Of a stretch of DNA of 64,000 nucleotides, positions 16,865 to 25,244 are shown in pieces; position 1 is the first letter of the stretch, and each line of letters opens with the position of its first letter. Made by a program: the position numbers and the translations under genes. Source of the stretch: Anaerolineales bacterium (lineage in GTDB: Bacteria; Chloroflexota; Anaerolineae; JAAEKA01). Where the stretch lies: NCBI GenBank assembly GCA_020634615.1, contig JACKBI010000012.1, positions 62,001 through 126,000 of the forward strand, read 5' to 3'. The notes under the pieces were generated by a model that did not search any database, was not told the DNA's origin, and saw only the letters and a list, made by a program, of their open reading frames with translations.

Positions 16865-17916
16865 GCTTCGAACACCCTTCGTATCTGGCAGCGCTGCTGC
16901 TGGTGCCCCTTGCTGCCTTGTTCGTTTACTGGGCTGACAAACAGCGCCAGCGGGCGCTGGCCCGGCTGGGCAACCCCAGCCTGCTGGCTCGTCTCAGCGA
17001 AAGTGTCAACTGGCGCGGACGCAAGTGGCGTACAGCGCTGTGGCTGGCGGCTCTGACGCTGCTGATCATTTCAATCGCCCGGCCTCAGTGGGGCAGCGAG
17101 ACACAGTCGGTCGATCAGGAGGGCCTGCAGGTAATGGTGGCGCTGGACGTTTCCCAGAGTATGTTGGTGGAAGACGTCAAGCCCAACCGGCTGGCGCGCG
17201 CCAAACTGGAGATTCAGGACCTGATGCAGAAGCTCAACGGCGACGAGATCGGTGTGGCGTTGTTCTCCGGCGCCAGCTTCGTGCAGGTGCCGCTGACCTC
17301 CGACTACATGACCGCGTTGAGCTATATGGAGAACGCCCAGCCGGGTGTCATCTCCCGGCCAGGTACGGTGATCGGCGACGCGATCCGCACGGCAACCAAG
17401 GCGTTCGACGAGAAACTGGCCAGCCAGAAGGTGCTGGTAGTGATGACCGACGGCGAGGACGTGGAGACCGACCCGGTCGCCGCGGCGCAGGAAGCGGCCG
17501 ATCAGGGTGTCCTGATATACACCATCGGCTTCGGCACACCCGACGGCGAACCGGTGCCGGAGACCGACCAGACCGGTCGCGTCATCGGTTTCAAGAAAGA
17601 CGCGAGCGGCAACCCGGTCATCTCGCGCATGGATGAAGCGACATTGCAGAAAATCGCACAGGTCGGCGGTGGTAAATATTTCCAGGCCACGGCAGCCGGC
17701 ACAGAGCTGGACAGCCTCCTGACCGAGATCGACGGCCTGCAGAAAGCCGAGCTGCAAAGCCGCCTGGCCGTGCGCCGCATCGAGCGCTACCAGCTTTTCC
17801 TGGCACTCGCGCTGCTGGCCTTGATAGCCGCCGAACTCATCCCGGACCGCATCGAGCGAAAGTCACCAGTGTCCGCTACTCTGGTCCCTTCTCCCCGTGG
17901 AAAAGGCATTGGATAA
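16861..17916 (+). CDS. batB: BatB-like von Willebrand A membrane protein
   Basis: 351 residues. Same layout as the preceding paralogue: two N-terminal helices, vWA domain with ALDVSQSM (MIDAS DxSxS, about residue 94), RPGTVIGDAI and MTDGEDVETDP, and a C-terminal helix (YQLFLALALLALIAAELIP). It likely pairs with BatA. The last 17 residues, SPVSATLVPSPRGKGIG, are encoded by a copy of a CT-rich dispersed repeat (17877-17898), so the C terminus seems to have been extended or replaced by repeat sequence. Confidence 0.92.
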   Translation: MSFEHPSYLAALLLVPLAALFVYWADKQRQRALARLGNPSLLARLSESVNWRGRKWRTALWLAALTLLIISIARPQWGSETQSVDQEGLQVMVALDVSQSMLVEDVKPNRLARAKLEIQDLMQKLNGDEIGVALFSGASFVQVPLTSDYMTALSYMENAQPGVISRPGTVIGDAIRTATKAFDEKLASQKVLVVMTDGEDVETDPVAAAQEAADQGVLIYTIGFGTPDGEPVPETDQTGRVIGFKKDASGNPVISRMDEATLQKIAQVGGGKYFQATAAGTELDSLLTEIDGLQKAELQSRLAVRRIERYQLFLALALLALIAAELIPDRIERKSPVSATLVPSPRGKGIG

Positions 17917-17962
17917 GCACGCGACACGCTTTACTCTGGTCCCCTCTCCCCGAGGGAGAGGG
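17877..17962. repeat. CT-rich direct repeat and hairpin across the batB end
   Basis: TACTCTGGTCCC followed by a TCTCCCC-type stretch occurs at 17877-17898 and again from 17932. The second copy forms CCCTCTCCC (17942-17950) with GGGAGAGGG (17954-17962). A related CCCTCTCCC..AGGGTGAGGG string lies at 44281-44303 inside another gene. This type of sequence is a common bacterial intergenic repeat. Confidence 0.75.
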
Positions 17963-18003
17963 CTAGGGTGAGGGTGAGTCGTCGGATTACAGGAATCAAT
18001 CTC

Positions 18004-18930
18004 ATGAAAAAAACACTCCTCATACTCGCCATGCTAACCTCCGCGTTGCTGGCCGGTGCATGCAGCGCCTCAGCGCCAAAGCTGACCGACGCCGGCAACG
18101 AAGCTTTCACACAAGAGGCCTACGACGAAGCGTTGCAGGCTTACCAGGAAGCGCAGGTCAAGTCGCCTGAGCTGGCCGAGCCTTACTACAACGCCGCCAA
18201 CGCGCTCTATCGCCAGGGCAACTACGAGGAAGCGCTCAAGCAGTTGCAAAAGGCGCTCCAGGTCAGCGAATCGGACGCGCTGGCGCAGAACGCGCACTTC
18301 AACGCCGGCAACGCTGCCTTCAACGGCGAGGACTGGCAAGCTGCAGTCGATGATTACACTGCGGCCCTGCTGCGCAACCCAGACGACCAGGATGCCAAAG
18401 TCAATCTGGAGCTGGCCTTGCAGAAGCTGCAGGAACAGCAGCAACAACAGCAAGATCAGCAGAATCAAGACCAGCAGAACCAGGATCAGCAAAATCAAGA
18501 TCAGCAAAATCAGGATCAGCAGAACCAGGACCAGCAGAACCAGGACCAGCAGAACCAGGACCAACAGAACCAGGACCAACAGAACCAGGACCAACAGAAC
18601 CAGGACCAACAGAACCAGGACCAGCAGAACCAGGACCAGCAGAATCAGGCCGGCCAGTCGCAGGACGAGCAGAACCAGCAACAGGATCAGGCGCAGGCCG
18701 GCCAGCAGGATCAGCAGCAAACCGATCCGCAGCAGGGCGAAGGCGCCGGCGGGCAGCAGGACGACCAGCAACAGCCCCGCGAGGGCATGCAACTGGCGCC
18801 CGGCCAGCGAATGACCGAAGACCAGGCCCGCCAACTGCTGGCTGCTGTGGCCCGTAACTCCGATACCTTACAACAACGCCTGGGCCAGTTCCTGCGGGTG
18901 AACGGCCGGCCGCCGTTGCAGGATTGGTAG
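18004..18930 (+). CDS. batC: BatC-like TPR lipoprotein with a Gln/Asn/Asp repeat tract
   Basis: 308 residues from ATG 18004; a longer frame starting at 17968 lies in the repeat and would mask the signal. Signal peptide ending in the lipobox LLAGAC, so a lipoprotein. Residues about 30-135 hold three TPR units (AYDEALQAYQEAQVKSPELA; NYEEALKQLQKALQVS; DWQAAVDDYTAALLRNPDD). Then come thirteen exact DQQNQ pentads (18454-18648), a further Gln-rich stretch, and a C-terminal MTEDQARQLLAAVARNSDTLQQRL helix typical of BatC/TPR-vWA partners. The tract is probably a flexible spacer. Part of the Bat operon. Confidence 0.88.
   Translation: MKKTLLILAMLTSALLAGACSASAPKLTDAGNEAFTQEAYDEALQAYQEAQVKSPELAEPYYNAANALYRQGNYEEALKQLQKALQVSESDALAQNAHFNAGNAAFNGEDWQAAVDDYTAALLRNPDDQDAKVNLELALQKLQEQQQQQQDQQNQDQQNQDQQNQDQQNQDQQNQDQQNQDQQNQDQQNQDQQNQDQQNQDQQNQDQQNQDQQNQAGQSQDEQNQQQDQAQAGQQDQQQTDPQQGEGAGGQQDDQQQPREGMQLAPGQRMTEDQARQLLAAVARNSDTLQQRLGQFLRVNGRPPLQDW
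18454..18648 (+). repeat. 13 x 15-bp in-frame tandem repeat (DQQNQ)
   Basis: Thirteen uninterrupted 15-base units of the type GAC CAG CAG AAC CAG, each coding DQQNQ. Units differ only at third positions (GAC/GAT, CAG/CAA, AAC/AAT), with units 8-11 identical, indicating recent unit duplication. Confidence 0.97.
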
Positions 18931-18957
18931 ACTGACAAGAGGAAGAGAAGCACAACA

Positions 18958-20304
18958 ATGTCATTGATTCGCAGGGTTACATCCATCGCGCTGGCGGCAG
19001 GCTTGCTTGCTGGCGTGACTGCAACAGGTGTGCTGGCAGCGCCGGTCGCTGACCAGTCCGCCCCAATAGCCTCCAAGGGCTACGGTGTGGACTGCCAGAA
19101 CGGTCTGTGTACGCTGCAAGCCGAGATTGCGCCTATTTCACCGTTGGTGCGGTTGGCAGCCGGAGCCGCTGTCGCCGCGTTGAACGGCAACGAGGACATT
19201 TTGCCGGCCGGTGCATCGGTAGCGCTCGACGATGATCTGACACTGACTCTGCCGATGGGCAAGGTCAAGCTGCCTCAGGCCAACCTGGATCTCACCCTGG
19301 GTGAAGACGGCCAGATTCAGCGGCTGCACGGCACTGCACAGGTGCCATTCCCCAGCTTCGGCCTGCTGGATGAGGCGCGGGTCGTGACGCCTGCTCTGGC
19401 TGAAGTCGGGTTGGACAGCGGCGCCAGTCTGGCGCACCTCCATGCCCCGCTCAAAGAAGACCGCCAGTATCTCTTCTTCAACTTTGGGACCGGTCTGGCT
19501 GTTGATGCTGCCAGCCAGCGAGGATCGATGCGCTTGTCGATCCCTGCCGGCCAGCGGGCCACGCTGGTCATCGACACGGAGGAGCCGCTGGTCTATCTGG
19601 CCGGCAACGTGACGGTCAACGACCCCGGGCAGGTTGCTCTCGTGGGGCCGTTGCTGGATATCGCCCAGCGCAGCGCGTTGATCCCCGATACGCTGCCGGT
19701 GCGGCAACGAACACAGGTCGCCGTCAACGGGCAGTTCAGCCCGGCCGAGGGCGAGTCCTTCGTCGAGGTCGGCGCCGCGTACGGTGTCGGCGCCACAGCG
19801 CAGTGGTTGGGTGTCGATGCGCAACCGTTGACCATCAACGGCTGGGCGCGGATCAGCGGCGATGGGATGTTGTTGAGCGGTGTGATCGGATTGAATCTGG
19901 CGCCGCATACGGTCTTAGGTAGCGAGTTGGGTCTGGAAGCGTGGCTGCCCTTCAGCAACGAGCTGGACGGCGCTTATGCCCAGATCAATGGTTCCGTCGA
20001 TGTGCCGCTGGCCAGCGTGTCGGCTGATGCGACAGCCCGGGTGAGCCTGCCGTTTGACGTGCAGGCGCAGGCCCATCTGGTCACGTCTGGCGCCGAGAAG
20101 GAGATTGCGTGGCATCCGGGCTCCGGTGAACAGCAGGAGCCGACGGCCCTAAAACGAGCCGCCAATTCGGTGTCTGGATGGGTTGGCGATGCGCTGGACA
20201 AGGCGGGTGAAGGTGTATCAACGGGCGGCCGGTGGATCTCGGACGGCGCTTCGTCGGGCTATGCGTGGGTAACCGGATTGCTGCCAGCTTCCAGGTCGGA
20301 GTGA
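18958..20304 (+). CDS. Secreted protein of unknown function inside the Bat operon
   Basis: 448 residues, ATG after GAGGAAGAG. A signal peptide (SLIRRVTSIALAAGLLAG, cut near ALAAPVA) is followed by a long beta-rich region with alternating hydrophobic residues and phrases such as LDDDLTLTLPMGKVKLPQANLDLTL and TVLGSELGLEAWLPFSNELDG, which read like repeated beta strands or lipid-binding sheets. A segment near the C terminus (ANSVSGWVGDALDKAGEGV) looks amphipathic. There is no membrane helix and no known catalytic motif, and only a single C-x5-C pair near the N terminus (DCQNGLC). I recognise no family. It lies between batC and batD with 27- and 5-base gaps, so it should belong to the envelope complex. 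Confidence 0.75.
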   Translation: MSLIRRVTSIALAAGLLAGVTATGVLAAPVADQSAPIASKGYGVDCQNGLCTLQAEIAPISPLVRLAAGAAVAALNGNEDILPAGASVALDDDLTLTLPMGKVKLPQANLDLTLGEDGQIQRLHGTAQVPFPSFGLLDEARVVTPALAEVGLDSGASLAHLHAPLKEDRQYLFFNFGTGLAVDAASQRGSMRLSIPAGQRATLVIDTEEPLVYLAGNVTVNDPGQVALVGPLLDIAQRSALIPDTLPVRQRTQVAVNGQFSPAEGESFVEVGAAYGVGATAQWLGVDAQPLTINGWARISGDGMLLSGVIGLNLAPHTVLGSELGLEAWLPFSNELDGAYAQINGSVDVPLASVSADATARVSLPFDVQAQAHLVTSGAEKEIAWHPGSGEQQEPTALKRAANSVSGWVGDALDKAGEGVSTGGRWISDGASSGYAWVTGLLPASRSE

Positions 20305-20309
20305 GAACT

Positions 20310-22214
20310 ATGAACAAAACGAAACAACTTCTGATTGTTACAGCCGCGTTGCTTTTGCTGGTGCTGGCAGCCGTGCCGGCCGGCGCTCAGGGAACATCCG
20401 TCAGCGCTACGGTCGACCGCAACCAGCTAACCACTGATGATACGTTGCTGCTCACGGTGAGCGTCGACTCGTCCGCGGGCGGTTCGGGCCAGCCGGCCTT
20501 GCCGCCGCTGGATGGGTTCCGCATCATGGGCACCAGCAGCAGCACACAGATGACGGTCATCAACGGCGACACCAGTGTGTCTACCAGTTACCAGTATCGT
20601 CTTCAGCCGCTGCGCACCGGCGATCTCGTCATTCCCGCGCTGGTCATGACGATCAATGGCCAGCAGGAAACAACGCAGCCGATCCCGGTCACCGTTACGC
20701 AGGGCACCGGCCAGCCACAGGCGACTTCGCCGCAGCAGACTGCGCCGCTGTCGCCAGGTGGCCTGCCCAACCTGTTCAACTTCAACGGCGATCCCATGGA
20801 CATGCTCAACCAGCTGGATCAGTGGTTGCAATCGCAGAGCCCCGGACTGCTGGGCAGCACATCGATCCCCGTGATGCCGGGCAGCGACGCTCAGCAGATC
20901 GATCCGCCGGCCGGACTGACCGGCCAGGACTACTACCTGGAAGCCGTCGTGGACAACGCGACTCCTTATCAGGGTGAGCAGGTGCTCTACTCGCTGCGCC
21001 TTTACCGCGCGGTCTCCCCGCTCGGTCAGATCACCTACAAGGCGCCGGCTTTCAGCGGATTCTGGAGCAAGGAGCTGCCGGATCAGGTCCAATATCGCAC
21101 ACAGGCCGGTGGACGACCGTATTCTGTCACGGAGTTGAAGACTGCGTTGTTTCCCACCGTCGCTGGCGAGTTGACCATCGACCCGGCGCATATGCAGATA
21201 CCGGGCGACTTCTTTTCCGCTACCGGTTCCGAAATCGCGTCGCAGCCGGTGACCTTGAATGTGAAGCCGCTGCCGGCCAACGCGCCGGCCAGCTTTACCG
21301 GAGCTGTCGGCAACTTCGATATCTCTGCCGAGGTCGATTCCACCGATACCAAGGTGGGCGAGCCGGTCACGCAGCGTGTCACGCTGGTCGGCCAGGGCAA
21401 CGTGGAAACGGTCGATGACCCGATCTGGCCAGACGCTGAGGGCTGGCGCGTCTTCGACAGCCAGGCGCAGACCAAAACCGACGTGCGCGACGGCCAGGTC
21501 GTAGGCGTGCGCAGCTACGAGCGCGTGCTGATGCCTACCGTCGCCGGTGACCTGACATTGCCGCCAATTGAATTCAGCTACTTTGATCCGACTACCGGCG
21601 AATATCACACGGCGGCAACCGATGCAACGGTTGTATCAGTCGCCGCGGGTGAGGCTGAGGCTGCGCCCGCGACTGCATCGGTCGCCGGTGATGGCGAGCC
21701 GGCGCAGCAACCGGCCGCGGTTCAGCCTGCCCTGTTGCCCGTCAAGGCAGCTCCGGAGAAATGGTCCGTGGCAGACGAACCCGTCACGCAGCAGCCCCTG
21801 TACTGGTTGCTGTGGGGCGTTCCCGTGGCATTGGTGGTCGGCCAGCGCGGCTGGCAGAGCTATCGCAATGACCGGGCCGGAAACGTGGACAGGCAGAAAC
21901 GGCAGGTGCGCAAGCAGGCTGACAAGGCGCTGGACGAAGCGCGCCGCAGCAATCCCCAGGATGTGCGCGCGGCTGGCAGGATTCTGCACGACTACCTGAG
22001 CGCCCGGCTGGGCCAGCCGACTACAGGCCTGACGCAGTCGCAGATGGCAAATCTGTTGTTGGCGCGCGGCGTGTCGCCTTCCGTTGTGGTGCAGGTGCAG
22101 GAAGTGTTGATGGAGAGCGAGATTCGTGGCTATGCGCCGGCGCCCTCGAGCGACGTCGAGGATCTTTTCTCGCAAGTTGAGGCGCTGATCCAGTCGCTGG
22201 ATAGCGAGCTGTAG
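20310..22214 (+). CDS. batD: BatD-like protein (BatD/oxygen tolerance family)
   Basis: 634 residues from ATG 20310 (GGAGTGAG upstream). Signal peptide, then tandem immunoglobulin-like BatD modules: the opening SVSATVDRNQLTTDDTLLLTVSVD, PPLDGFRIMGTSSSTQMTVING with SYQYRLQPLRTGDLVIPAL, and later FDISAEVDSTDTKVGEPVTQRVTLVGQGNVETV and RSYERVLMPTVAGDLTLPPIEFSYFDP. One C-terminal transmembrane helix (about residues 500-520, LYWLLWGVPVALVVGQRG) precedes a cytoplasmic helical tail. BatD is the membrane-spanning adhesin-like part of the Bat complex. The start in the track at 20232 overlaps the previous gene and lacks a signal peptide. Confidence 0.9.
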   Translation: MNKTKQLLIVTAALLLLVLAAVPAGAQGTSVSATVDRNQLTTDDTLLLTVSVDSSAGGSGQPALPPLDGFRIMGTSSSTQMTVINGDTSVSTSYQYRLQPLRTGDLVIPALVMTINGQQETTQPIPVTVTQGTGQPQATSPQQTAPLSPGGLPNLFNFNGDPMDMLNQLDQWLQSQSPGLLGSTSIPVMPGSDAQQIDPPAGLTGQDYYLEAVVDNATPYQGEQVLYSLRLYRAVSPLGQITYKAPAFSGFWSKELPDQVQYRTQAGGRPYSVTELKTALFPTVAGELTIDPAHMQIPGDFFSATGSEIASQPVTLNVKPLPANAPASFTGAVGNFDISAEVDSTDTKVGEPVTQRVTLVGQGNVETVDDPIWPDAEGWRVFDSQAQTKTDVRDGQVVGVRSYERVLMPTVAGDLTLPPIEFSYFDPTTGEYHTAATDATVVSVAAGEAEAAPATASVAGDGEPAQQPAAVQPALLPVKAAPEKWSVADEPVTQQPLYWLLWGVPVALVVGQRGWQSYRNDRAGNVDRQKRQVRKQADKALDEARRSNPQDVRAAGRILHDYLSARLGQPTTGLTQSQMANLLLARGVSPSVVVQVQEVLMESEIRGYAPAPSSDVEDLFSQVEALIQSLDSEL

Positions 22215-22226
22215 GTGGTGAGGAAT

Positions 22227-22820
22227 ATGAAGAAGCGAAGTATACTTTTTCTGGCGCTCGTTGCCGGGGCGCTGATAATCGGACTGACCGCCGCCACGGA
22301 GGCCATGTCCGTCACGACCCAGGCTGACCAGCGCGCTATGGCGGCTGCCAACGAACTGGTCGCAACCGGTCACTACGAGCAGGCCGGTGCGATCTACCAG
22401 CAGTTGCTGGACCAGGGAGTTGAGGACGCGACGGTGTTCTACAATCTCGGCAACGTCGAAATGTTACAGAACAACCCGGGCCGCGCGCTGGCTTATTACA
22501 AACAAGCCGCCGAGCTGTCGCCGCGCGACGCAGAGATTCGCCATAATCTGGCGCTGGCGCAGGAACAGGCCGGCGAGCCGGACGACAGCCATGCCCGCGG
22601 TGTGCTGGCGGTTGTCGCTCAGGCCAGCCGGTCGTTGTTGACTGTCAACGAGCTGGCGCTGCTGGCTTTGGGTGCATGGTTTCTGTTGGGCTTTCTGGTG
22701 CTGGCTTACCGTCACTTCCAGCCCGGCCAGCGCCCGCGGGCGCTGCGTTTCGCGGGGATCATTGCGTTCGCGGTGGTGCTGTTGAGCGTTGTAACATTGG
22801 TGAGCCGCGTTCAAGTGTAG
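22227..22820 (+). CDS. batE: BatE-like TPR membrane protein
   Basis: 197 residues from ATG 22227 (TGAGGAAT upstream). N-terminal signal/anchor (KKRSILFLALVAGALIIGLTA), TPR units (ATGHYEQAGAIYQQLLDQGVEDATVFYNLGNVEMLQNNPGRALAYYKQA), then two C-terminal helices (LLTVNELALLALGAWFLLGFLVLAYR and FAGIIAFAVVLLSVVTLVSR). This matches BatE: TPR domain facing outside plus membrane helices. It is the last gene of the operon before a structured intergenic region. Confidence 0.85.
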   Translation: MKKRSILFLALVAGALIIGLTAATEAMSVTTQADQRAMAAANELVATGHYEQAGAIYQQLLDQGVEDATVFYNLGNVEMLQNNPGRALAYYKQAAELSPRDAEIRHNLALAQEQAGEPDDSHARGVLAVVAQASRSLLTVNELALLALGAWFLLGFLVLAYRHFQPGQRPRALRFAGIIAFAVVLLSVVTLVSRVQV

Positions 22821-22893
22821 GCGACTGGGAGGTTTGCTGCCGATTGGCGTCATTTCGCGATTGTGTGATTGGTGGTAGAATGTGGCGATTACA

Positions 22894-23017
22894 CCCGAGC
22901 ACCTGGGACTTTCGACAGTCCCAGGTGCTCGGGATGCGTCTATCAATGATTCGCTGGCAATGGCTCGGTGGCTTTGCGCCGACCGGCCAAAGCGGCAACT
23001 ATTTGATAGACGCATCC
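22894..23017. other. Two adjacent long inverted repeats between Bat operon and two-component system
   Basis: Repeat 1: 17-bp perfect arms 22894-22910 and 22917-22933 (CCCGAGCACCTGGGACT and its complement, loop TTCGAC), a strong hairpin that can end the Bat transcript. Repeat 2 starts within its last bases: 15-bp perfect arms 22932-22946 (GGATGCGTCTATCAA) and 23003-23017, enclosing 56 bases that fold further (GCTTTG/CAAAGC). The layout resembles a MITE or a small structured RNA. A -10-like TAGAAT lies at 22876-22881. Confidence 0.75.
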
Positions 23018-23041
23018 TCAAAGTTGCGGACGGTAACGCCA

Positions 23042-23734
23042 ATGACACAACACATTCTCGTGACAGATGACGACTCGCTTCTGCGGCGCAGTCTGGCCTT
23101 GCAGCTTGAGCAGTCAGGTTATCGCGTCAGCACGGCAGCCACTGCCGAAGATGGTCTGGCTGTCGCCCAGCGCGACCGGCCCGACCTTGTGCTGCTGGAT
23201 GTCGGCTTGCCCGGTATGGATGGCCTGGAAGCGGTGCAGCAGTTCAAGCTCATCGGAATTCCAGTCATCTTTGTCACGGCTCGTCGGCGGGAACTGGATA
23301 CAATTCTCGGTCTGGAACTGGGCGCAGACGACTATATCACCAAGCCGTTCAACCCCGACGTATTGCTGGCGCGCGTCAAGGCTGTTCTGCGGCGGTCAGC
23401 AGCGACTCTGCCGGCGCAGGAAACGGAGCGCCTGGTAGTCGGCGATTTGGTGATCGAACCTCGCGGCCATACAGCCAGCATTGCGGGCCGGCCCGTGGAA
23501 CTGACCGGTCGCGAGTTCGACGTGTTGCACGCGCTGGCGCTGGAAGCGGGCGTCGTGCTGTCCATCGACGAACTGATCGCGCGTGTCTGGGGTGCGGAAT
23601 TTGCTGGCGAGCCGCAAGGCGTCTACGTCCACATTCGCTGGCTGCGCGAGAAGATCGAAGAGGATCCTGACAACCCGCGCCGCATCGTCAATATCCGCGG
23701 CAAGGGTTACAAACTGGTTGCACAGGGCGTGTAA
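23042..23734 (+). CDS. OmpR-family response regulator
   Basis: 230 residues from ATG 23042. Receiver domain with acidic pair DDD (residues 9-11), phospho-acceptor Asp in LVLLDVGLPGMDG (about residue 53), conserved Thr/Ala in FVTA and Lys in YITKPFNPD. C-terminal winged helix with GRPVELTGREFDVLHALA and VHIRWLREKIEEDPDNPRRIVNIRGKGYKL. It overlaps the kinase gene by 1 base (TAATG). A likely control target is the Bat operon upstream or other envelope genes; the 11-bp repeats at 12571 are a candidate site. No clear Shine-Dalgarno precedes the start. Confidence 0.93.
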   Translation: MTQHILVTDDDSLLRRSLALQLEQSGYRVSTAATAEDGLAVAQRDRPDLVLLDVGLPGMDGLEAVQQFKLIGIPVIFVTARRRELDTILGLELGADDYITKPFNPDVLLARVKAVLRRSAATLPAQETERLVVGDLVIEPRGHTASIAGRPVELTGREFDVLHALALEAGVVLSIDELIARVWGAEFAGEPQGVYVHIRWLREKIEEDPDNPRRIVNIRGKGYKLVAQGV

Positions 23735-25137
23735 TGAAAACGTTGCGCGGCCGCTTCATCCTCAGCCATATCTTGCCAATCCTGCTGGTTGTGCCACTGG
23801 TGGCGCTGGCGACACTTTATCTGTTGGAAACCCAGGTGTTGTTGACCACCGTGTCGAGCAACCTGGAACAGCAGGCCAAAACCATCGCCACTGCGGTGAC
23901 GGGCAACCCTGATGTGCTGCGCGATCCAAAGCTGGCCGAGCAGTTTCTGGCGCGAATTTCGCTGCAAGCGGACCGCAGCCTGGTGCTCTACGACTCCGGC
24001 GGCAACGTTGTCACAGCCAGCGGGCAGCAGGACTCGACCGCCGCGCCGGCGAGCATTGCCAGTGAAGCCCAGGCATTGGCGCAGTCCGGTCAGCCAAAGG
24101 TCTCGATGACCTATGGACTGCTTCGCCAGACCGCCGAGGTGCTGGTACCGGTGACCGGTGTTGACCAGCACTTGATCGGCATGATTCTACTGACGCATAC
24201 GCTGGATGGGGTGGCAAACCAGATCGCCCGACTGCGCTGGTGGATGATCGGGATATTGTTGGCCGAGTTGTTGCTGGGCGGCCTGGTGGGTGCAGTACTG
24301 GCTGTGCGGCTGGCGCGGCCGATCGATCACGCCGCGCGCGCGGTGGTGGAGGTTTCGCATGGCGCGCGCATCGAGCCAATTGTGCCGGAAGGGCCCGACG
24401 AGATTCAATCGCTGACCAATGCAGTCAACGAGTTGGCAGAACGGTTGCGAACGCTGGAAGATATGCGACGTCGCTCGCTGGCGAACATCGTCCACGAGCT
24501 TGGCCGGCCGCTGGGCGCGATGCGTTCAGCGGTGCACGTGCTGCGCGGCGAAACAGGAGATGACCCGGCGCTTCGCGAAGAACTGCTGGCTGGCGTCGAG
24601 GCCCAGATTGAGCGGCTCGAGCCGCTGCTGGATGACCTGGCGCAGTTGCACGGCCAGGTGTCTGGTGAAGTCAGGCTGGCGCGCGAAGAGGTCTTGATAC
24701 AGGAATGGTTGCCGCCCGTGTTGTTGCCATGGCGGGCCGTTGCCCTGGAAAAGGGACTGGACTGGCGAGCGACCGTTCCCGCAAGCCTGCCGGCAGTCAG
24801 TATCGATCCCACGCGGATGGCACAGGTGGTCGGCAATCTTCTCAGCAACGCGGTGAAGTACACGCCATCGCCTGGACGCATTTCGGTCGATGCCGGGGCG
24901 GCGGAGAAAACACTCTGGATCAGCGTAGAAGATACCGGACCGGGTATCTCGCCCGAGGAGCGACGCCGGGTCTTCGAGCCGTTCTACCGCAGCATCCGCG
25001 AACGACGCTTTCCCCAGGGGCTGGGACTTGGACTGACCATCGCGCAACAGATCGTGCAAACGCACGGTGGCCAGTTGGCGTTGGACACTGAGTATGAGGA
25101 AGGCAGCCGCTTCGTTATCTCCCTGCCGTTAACGTAG
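23734..25137 (+). CDS. Sensor histidine kinase (HAMP-HisKA-HATPase)
   Basis: 467 residues. Transmembrane helices at about 10-30 and 170-190 enclose an extracytoplasmic sensor of about 140 residues. HAMP follows (RLARPIDHAARAVVEVSHGARIEP), then HisKA with the phospho-acceptor His in NIVHELGRPLGAM. The usual H-E-L-R-T-P is H-E-L-G-R-P here, so the Thr/Asn at position +4 used for phosphatase activity is Arg. ATPase motifs are N box NLLSNAVKYTP, G1 DTGPGIS, F box FEPFYRS and G2 GLGLGLTIA. Partner is the response regulator just upstream. Signal unknown. Confidence 0.93.
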   Translation: MKTLRGRFILSHILPILLVVPLVALATLYLLETQVLLTTVSSNLEQQAKTIATAVTGNPDVLRDPKLAEQFLARISLQADRSLVLYDSGGNVVTASGQQDSTAAPASIASEAQALAQSGQPKVSMTYGLLRQTAEVLVPVTGVDQHLIGMILLTHTLDGVANQIARLRWWMIGILLAELLLGGLVGAVLAVRLARPIDHAARAVVEVSHGARIEPIVPEGPDEIQSLTNAVNELAERLRTLEDMRRRSLANIVHELGRPLGAMRSAVHVLRGETGDDPALREELLAGVEAQIERLEPLLDDLAQLHGQVSGEVRLAREEVLIQEWLPPVLLPWRAVALEKGLDWRATVPASLPAVSIDPTRMAQVVGNLLSNAVKYTPSPGRISVDAGAAEKTLWISVEDTGPGISPEERRRVFEPFYRSIRERRFPQGLGLGLTIAQQIVQTHGGQLALDTEYEEGSRFVISLPLT

Positions 25138-25144
25138 TAGAAAA

Positions 25145-25177
25145 AGAAGTCCAACTTTTCGAAAAAGTTGGACTTCT
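25145..25177 (-). terminator. Rho-independent terminator of the carH-like gene (bidirectional hairpin)
   Basis: AGAAGTCCAACTTTT (25145-25159) and AAAAGTTGGACTTCT (25163-25177), loop CGA. On the minus strand the hairpin is followed by TTTTT (25141-25145), so it best serves the 25245-26234 gene; on the plus strand it lies just after the kinase stop codon. Confidence 0.85.
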
Positions 25178-25205
25178 CCAGTGTCACCAACAATTGGTGG
25201 AAAGA

Positions 25206-25233
25206 TGATCAACTGTGCCAAGAAAGTTGATCA
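25206..25233. other. Second hairpin in the convergent gap
   Basis: TGATCAACT (25206-25214) and AGTTGATCA (25225-25233), a perfect 9-bp stem with a 10-base loop, 12 bases from the carH-like stop codon. It may work together with the neighbouring terminator. Confidence 0.6.
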
Positions 25234-25244
25234 CCGAAACCCGC

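Noticed and set aside
18454..18648. CRISPR-like regular repeat
   Set aside because: The 15-base units are in frame, unspaced, and code the pentad DQQNQ within a gene; no spacers or cas genes.
18070..18834. Leu/Val-rich 254-codon frame opposite batC
   Set aside because: Its apparent membrane repeats are just the complement of the CAG/AAC repeat.
22676..23041. N-terminal extension of the response regulator
   Set aside because: The 122 extra codons cover the batE end and the inverted repeats; the receiver domain starts normally at 23042.
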